Positions 58,634-64,000 of a stretch of DNA of 64,000 bases are shown here, piece by piece. How positions within the stretch are numbered: the stretch's first letter is position 1; each line of letters opens with the position of its first letter. The stretch comes from Begonia masoniana (lineage: Eukaryota > Streptophyta > Magnoliopsida > Cucurbitales > Begoniaceae): assembly GCA_022432975.1 (NCBI GenBank), contig CM039509.1:24521432-24585431 (forward strand), in the 5' to 3' direction. The notes beneath the pieces were generated by a model. That model searched no databases and was not told the DNA's origin. It saw only the letters and a list, made by a program, of their open reading frames with translations. Position numbers and translations under genes: made by a program.

Positions 58634-60304
58634 TAATGATATGTACGACTCGCGAAATCTCCCACTGGTGGAGGCCGAGTTAATGATATGTACGACTCGC
58701 GAAATCTCCCACTGGTGGAGGCCGAGTTAATGATATGTACGACTCGCGAAATCTCCCACTGGTGGAGGCCGAGTTAATGATATGTACGACTCGCGAAATC
58801 TCCCACTGGTGGAGGCCGAGTTAATGATATGTACGACTCGCGAAATCTCCCACTGGTGGAGGCCGAGTTAATGATATGTACGACTCGCGAAATCTCCCAC
58901 TGGTGGAGGCCGAGTTAATGATATGTACGACTCGCGAAATCTCCCACTGGTGGAGGCCGAGTTAATGATATGTACGACTCGCGAAATCTCCCACTGGTGG
59001 AGGCCGAGTTAATGATATGTACGACTCGCGAAATCTCCCACTGGTGGAGGCCGAGTTAATGATATGTACGACTCGCGAAATCTCCCACTGGTGGAGGCCG
59101 AGTTAATGATATGTACGACTCGCGAAATCTCCCACTGGTGGAGGCCGAGTTAATGATATGTACGACTCGCGAAATCTCCCACTGGTGGAGGCCGAGTTAA
59201 TGATATGTACGACTCGCGAAATCTCCCACTGGTGGAGGCCGAGTTAATGATATGTACGACTCGCGAAATCTCCCACTGGTGGAGGCCGAGTTAATGATAT
59301 GTACGACTCGCGAAATCTCCCACTGGTGGAGGCCGAGTTAATGATATGTACGACTCGCGAAATCTCCCACTGGTGGAGGCCGAGTTAATGATATGTACGA
59401 CTCGCGAAATCTCCCACTGGTGGAGGCCGAGTTAATGATATGTACGACTCGCGAAATCTCCCACTGGTGGAGGCCGAGTTAATGATATGTACGACTCGCG
59501 AAATCTCCCACTGGTGGAGGCCGAGTTAATGATATGTACGACTCGCGAAATCTCCCACTGGTGGAGGCCGAGTTAATGATATGTACGACTCGCGAAATCT
59601 CCCACTGGTGGAGGCCGAGTTAATGATATGTACGACTCGCGAAATCTCCCACTGGTGGAGGCCGAGTTAATGATATGTACGACTCGCGAAATCTCCCACT
59701 GGTGGAGGCCGAGTTAATGATATGTACGACTCGCGAAATCTCCCACTGGTGGAGGCCGAGTTAATGATATGTACGACTCGCGAAATCTCCCACTGGTGGA
59801 GGCCGAGTTAATGATATGTACGACTCGCGAAATCTCCCACTGGTGGAGGCCGAGTTAATGATATGTACGACTCGCGAAATCTCCCACTGGTGGAGGCCGA
59901 GTTAATGATATGTACGACTCGCGAAATCTCCCACTGGTGGAGGCCGAGTTAATGATATGTACGACTCGCGAAATCTCCCACTGGTGGAGGCCGAGTTAAT
60001 GATATGTACGACTCGCGAAATCTCCCACTGGTGGAGGCCGAGTTAATGATATGTATGACTCGCGAAATCTCCCACTGGTGGAGGCCGAGTTAATGATATG
60101 TACGACTCGCGAAATCTCCCACTGGTGGAGGCCGAGTCCCACTGGTGGAGGCCGAGTTAATGATATGTAACGACTCGCGAAATCTCCCACTGGTGGAGGC
60201 CGAGTTAAATGATATGTAACGACTCGCGAAATCTCCCACTGCACTGGTGGAGGCCGAGTTAATGATATGTATGGCTCGCGAATTCTCCCACTGGGGAGGC
60301 CGAG
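58634..60304. repeat. 47-bp minisatellite, about 35 copies
   Basis: A 47-bp unit (TAATGATATGTACGACTCGC ... CTCCCACTGGTGGAGGCCGAGT) repeats with an exact period of 47. About 31 consecutive copies are essentially identical (one GTATGACT variant near 60050), followed by a few disrupted copies from 60120 to 60304. Each unit can fold: ACTCG pairs with CGAGT and CTCC with GGAG. Frames across it are artefacts. Confidence 0.95.
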
Positions 60305-60563
60305 TGATGTATCATGATTGCCGCGATAGGCAAATGATTATGTACGACTGCCGCGATAGGCAAATGACTATGTACCCCTGTCTTCCTCCCTCGTTCCCTG
60401 CCTTAATACATGTTATGTAAATGATAAAGATGAACACGAATGATGAATGGTTTATGAACTTATGTCTCTTTAAATTGTGTACTCATGTATATCTGTCAGC
60501 ATGCATTCCTTACTAAGCATTAGGCTTATAGTTAAACCTTATGGTGTAGGTGAAGAAGGTTCA

Positions 60564-61448
60564 TGTGACGACCCGTCTTTCAACGCATGTTTGGGACCAC
60601 CCATTCTCCGCGGATCCTGGGGCTGACCTGGGCCGGAGGTGGGTAAAGCTCCGCGGATCCTGGGGCTGACCTGGGCCGGAGGGTTCTCCCGTTGAAGCAG
60701 GGGCCGTTACGAACCCACATCGCTTGGGGAAGTACATGGAAATGAAACATATGTAAGAGATCCCTCCCAACATAGCAAGACGCGTTTTGGAGCACAATTG
60801 GCAACGGATCCCATAAGAACTCCGAAGTTAAGCGTGCTTCGGCGAGAGTAGTACCAGGTTGGGTGACCGACTGGGAAGTCCTCGCCAAACAAAGCCGTGA
60901 GGGGACGATATTGGGCTGCGGCCCAATCCCCGGAGCGGACAATATCTTGCTGGGATGAGAGGTCGTTACAAATGGTATCAGAGCCTGTACCCAACCGGAA
61001 ATGTGGCCAACGAGGACGTTGGGCCCCCGAGGGGGGGTGATTGTGACGACCCGTCTTTCAACGCATGTTTGGGACCACCCATTCTCCGCGGATCCTGGGG
61101 CTGACCTGGGCCGGAGGTGGGTAAAGCTCCGCGGATCCTGGGGCTGACCTGGGCCGGAGGGTTCTCCCGTTGAAGCAGGGGCCGTTACGAACCCACATCG
61201 CTTGGGGAAGTACATGGAAATGAAACATATGTAAGAGATCCCTCCCAACATAGCAAGACGCGTTTTGGAGCACAATTGGCAACGGATCCCATAAGAACTC
61301 CGAAGTTAAGCGTGCTTCGGCGAGAGTAGTACCAGGTTGGGTGACCGACTGGGAAGTCCTCGCCAAACAAAGCCGTGAGGGGACGATATTGGGCTGCGGC
61401 CCAATCCCCGGAGCGGACAATATCTTGCTGGGATGAGGGGTCGTTACA
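60564..61448 (+). mobile_element. Young complete Cassandra element
   Basis: 5' LTR 60564-60970 and 3' LTR 61042-61448, each 407 bp, differing by one base by my reading (A at 60960 versus G). The 71-bp middle holds PBS TGGTATCAGAGCC (60973-60985) and a polypurine tract with GAGGGGGGGTGAT (61029-61041). Perfect GTTCA duplication (60559-60563 and 61449-61453). The 5S-like block is the best preserved in the window. A 34-bp GC-rich unit (CTCCGCGGATCCTGGGGCTG...) is duplicated in each LTR. There is no coding sequence; it would be mobilised in trans. Confidence 0.95.
60805..60887 (+). other. 5S rRNA-like block with intact internal promoter, young Cassandra 5' LTR
   Basis: GGATCCCATAAGAACTCCGA, box A-like AAGTTAAGCGTGCTT, intermediate element GCGAGAGTAGTAC and box C-like GGTTGGGTGACC, ending GGGAAGTCCTCG. 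All three 5S internal control regions match plant 5S rRNA as I know it. The other LTR repeats it at 61283-61365. Confidence 0.85.
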
Positions 61449-61799
61449 GTTCAGGTGAGGATGTTATGTTCAAAGAGGATGCTTAAGGTTGGTTGCTGGA
61501 GGATGCTCAAGGTGACAGTGCGGGACTGGAGAGGCGATTTATGACCCCTGGTTAAGACTCTTATGTTACAGTATGTTAAAGGATATGGTAGTTTAAGTAG
61601 GATGAGATTATTTTAAAACGTTGAGCTTTGAAACTGTCTAGTGGATCACTGAGTCAGGGAATGATTATATAGATTATAAATGATCTGTTGCTTAAGTCTT
61701 CCGTTATATGTATTTGGATGAGTTGTGTTTTCTTCCAGTTGGAAGGAGTCCTTTGATGATTTAGTATTCTCTACCGTAAGACGGAAGCTGGATGAGGCA

Positions 61800-62160
61800 A
61801 TCTTCCGGTTGACGTCATCGGCAGATGCCGAGAGTTAATTGTTGATGGTTTAGTCTTCCGGCTGACGTCATCGGCAGATGCCGAAGGGTAGTTGTTTGTT
61901 GGTTTAGTCTTCCGGCTGACGTCATCGGCAGATGCCGAAGGATAGCTGTATGATGGTTTAGTCTTCCGGATGATGTCACCGGAAGATGTAAAATGTGTTT
62001 TGTCGTTTAGCGACCGGAAGATGTAAAATGTGTTTTGTCGTTTAGCGACCGGAAGATGTAAAATGTGTTTTGTCGTTTAGCGACCGGAAGATGTAAAATG
62101 TGTTTTGTCGTTTAGCGACCGGAAGATATAAAATGTGTTTTTGTCATTTAGTGACCGGAT
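61800..62160. repeat. Array of TGACGTCA and CCGGAAGATG words in LTR K
   Basis: Three units of CTTCCGG(C/T)TGACGTCATCGG spaced 58-60 bp apart are followed by five near-identical 37-38 bp units with GACCGGAAGATGTAAAATG. Equivalent in position to the arrays of D, G and XY. Confidence 0.85.
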
Positions 62161-64000
62161 GATGTTTTAATTTTAGCACGCGAGGCCCACGTGCCCACCG
62201 GAAGATGTCTCCTTTTAGGTGATGTTAAGCGAGTCACGCGTAATGCACGTGATGACCGGACGACTAAGTTTCTGAGGGTTATCAACGCATGCAACCCATG
62301 CAAACCCGAGTGGTATTATGTTAAGAGAATTGAGGGCACTTCCTCTTTTCCCGAAATTGTCAAGAAACCGATGACCGAGTCCAGTCGCTCGACTCTGTGA
62401 AAGTTTGAGCCGACGAGGCGTGGGAAGTCGGGCATGAGAGGGTTCGTCTTCCTTAATGGTTCTGCGTCTCTATTACCAGTTTAGAAAAAAAAAAAAACAT
62501 ATATGTAAAATGTGAAAGTCTGTTGAGAGATAGTAAGTGAATGTAATAATAGTAAAAGTCCAGCAAACGATTAATGAAAGGATATGAACACGTGACGGCT
62601 CCTGGCCGGGGTCGTTACAGTATCCTTACGGTTTAAAAGACCTAAAATCATTAAACAACAATTCCACTTAATCCCCAAAATAAACATCTCCATAAACGTC
62701 CGAATCTCTAAAACTTTCCCAAAAATAAAATCATTCAAAATAACACCACTCCAAGCCTACCTCCAATATAAAATCCTTAAAACGTCAAACTTCACTATAC
62801 ATCCTATAATCTATTGCATCATTCAATATCATTCTAATACACACCTATTTACCACAAAATGACTTGGAGCACACCCAAGGATTCTCTTGCCTAGCCAAAA
62901 CACATCCCGTCGCCACGAGTTCCGCCCATCAACCAACTACACGTGATCATCGGAAGGGGGTTCCTCACCTTCGTTCTCGTCACCTACATCATACGATAAA
63001 CACATTAAGCCTAATGCTTAGTGAAGGGGTGCACTAAAACATGAGTATACATAATGCATGATTTTTCAAAACATGTTCGTTTTTCGTTTATTTACTTTAC
63101 ATAACATATACATATATATCTTTAGGCATGAGTAGGCACAGCCACCAACCCGTCTACCCTGTAGACCAAACACTTGCCCTGAGTTGCCATTGCATATATG
63201 TCGTGCCCTGAGTTGCCATTAACGCGCCCCATGCCCTACTCATCCTCCAACTTTACTTAACTTTATTTACTTTACTTCATTTACTTGAAAACATGCATGC
63301 AAAAATATTTCATTAAGTCTTAAAGGAGGAGACATGATGCATGAAGAAAGTGCGTCAAACAATCATCCAAACATTCATAACGTACATAAACGAGCCTAAT
63401 CGACTACTCATAGGAAACGTCCTAATCTACCCGACTCTTTAGAACCCCAAAATCGTGAAAATATCATTAAGACATTTAATTCCTAACATCGATATAATGT
63501 AGGGCTTTAGGAGCCGGAAACCTAATACCACTTACCTGGAGTCCTAGCTATGCCGAGCACCGTCCTTGGAGAGCTTGGGTTACCTAAGGCATTTTCATAA
63601 CATGTCATTAGTATCGACTCTAAATCGTCAAATTCAAAACTAAACGAAAACCCGAGCTAAGACAATTTTTCCTAAAACTCAAATTCTCTTCTTTCGGACA
63701 TTTATTCGAGCATTACACGCTCATGAATCACAAAACCCCATTAATGGCATCCAACAACCTTCCAATAACTAAAATCAACCCTAACCACCAACCTAACACT
63801 ATTAATTCATCCAATCTACCAAAATAACAACCAATGTACCATTAATGGGCATAAAATTGTTATCCTATCGATTTCTCACAAATCCGAAAATTTTCACCCA
63901 AAACCCTAAACCAAAATCAACCCTAAAACAACAACTAAACTATGCCAAAGTGTAGAACTTACCTAGAGTATCGATTTAGGGAAGAAAACTCGAAGGAAAA

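Larger units (their letters stand above)
57943..62619 (+). mobile_element. Solo gypsy LTR K with expanded array and nested Cassandra
   Basis: TGTAACACCCGACATTTCGG to GGGGTCGTTACA, with perfect GTATC flanks. Without Cassandra it is about 3.79 kb, of which 1.67 kb is tandem array. TATAAATA at 58104-58111; GTAGCCGACA near 58145; donor GTATGA after 58266; acceptor 58586-58587; a 45-nt exon 58588-58632; then the array in intron 2; CTTACTAAGC near 60509; acceptor 60548-60549. The 3' part has three TCTTCCGG(C/T)TGACGTCATCGGCAGATG units and five CGACCGGAAGATGTAAAATG units (61800-62160). It is the same family as LTR D. Confidence 0.88.
57133..64000 (-). mobile_element. Gypsy LTR J, split by LTR K, running off the right edge
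   Basis: Left part 57133-57942 starts TATGATGACCCC (decayed TGTGACGACCC) and holds a GC-rich block (57400-57720) with four GATCGATCG words. Right part 62625-64000 holds, in sense, acceptor 63585-63584, a 48-nt exon 63583-63536 ending CCAG/GTAAGTGG, two copies of TGCCCTGAGTTGCCAT (63176-63222), CACTAAGCATTAGGC near 63025 and a GTAG acceptor near 62988. The split is confirmed by GTATC at 57938-57942 and 62620-62624. Confidence 0.72.

Noticed and set aside
58634..60304. CRISPR-like look of a regular repeat array
   Set aside because: The period is an exact 47 bp with no variable spacers and no cas genes, and the genome is a plant; it is a minisatellite in an LTR.
60805..61365. Functional 5S rRNA genes
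   Set aside because: The 5S-like blocks lack the 5' third of 5S RNA, sit inside LTRs of an element with PBS and target repeats, and are not arranged in a 5S tandem array.
60561..61420. Minus-strand frames up to 231 codons over Cassandra
   Set aside because: The frames read through LTR, PBS and 5S-like sequence in antisense and repeat because the two LTRs are identical; Cassandra is non-coding.

Overview
This window is repeat-dense intergenic DNA from a flowering plant, most likely a eudicot. The evidence is Ty3/gypsy chromoviruses, Ty1/copia elements, Cassandra-type TRIMs carrying a 5S rRNA-like core, MITEs, tRNA-iMet primer binding sites (TGGTATCAGAGCC), and one six-exon GT-AG spliced gene for a plastid-type DUF760 protein. 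There are no prokaryotic operons, CRISPR arrays or rRNA operons. I cannot name the species.

Layout. 1-8764: minus-strand gypsy LTR sequence. Element F (gag start, PBS and 5' LTR at 369-3159) runs off the left edge. It lies in a second LTR (E1, 3160-3902 plus 7219-8764) that also holds a 5'-truncated CRM-like pol fragment (3903-7218). 8803-9838: a MITE inserted at the centre of another MITE. 10210-27213: a minus-strand copia gag/RNase H deletion derivative carrying a 15.5-kb nest. The nest is Cassandra A (11231-26704), which contains a gypsy LTR that inserted into its own kind (XY, 11250-19513), LTR B (20068-22882, itself with a Cassandra solo LTR), and Cassandra C (23032-26549), itself split by LTR D (23270-25961). 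27782-33499: a truncated copia pol with its 3' LTR, split by a solo gypsy LTR. 33516-42538: a complete but broken Tekay/Del-like chromovirus. 42471-46052: an error-rich 1.8-kb direct duplication, followed by a foldback element to about 46466. 47149-55868: the only host gene, on the minus strand, with a 5.9-kb intron holding a TRIM and an old chromovirus remnant. 56671-64000: a five-level LTR nest ending in a young Cassandra.

Main result. Most of the long LTRs here, though divergent in sequence, share one plan: TATA box about 150-160 bp (341 bp in XY) from the LTR start, exon 1, intron 1, a 45-55 nt exon 2 ending at a strong GTAAGT-type donor, an intron 2 that often holds a tandem array, a CTTACTRAG-like box, a GTAG acceptor, and then an array of short words near the LTR 3' end (TGACGTCA, CGGCAGATG, CCGGAAGATG, GTCGTCC or GATCGATCG). 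I infer a conserved spliced RNA leader encoded inside the LTR. The same LTRs share their terminal sequences with Cassandra (TGTRACRMCC...GGGTCGTTACA), which points to this lineage as a possible source of the enzymes that mobilise Cassandra.

All identities come from reading the sequence; no database search was run.
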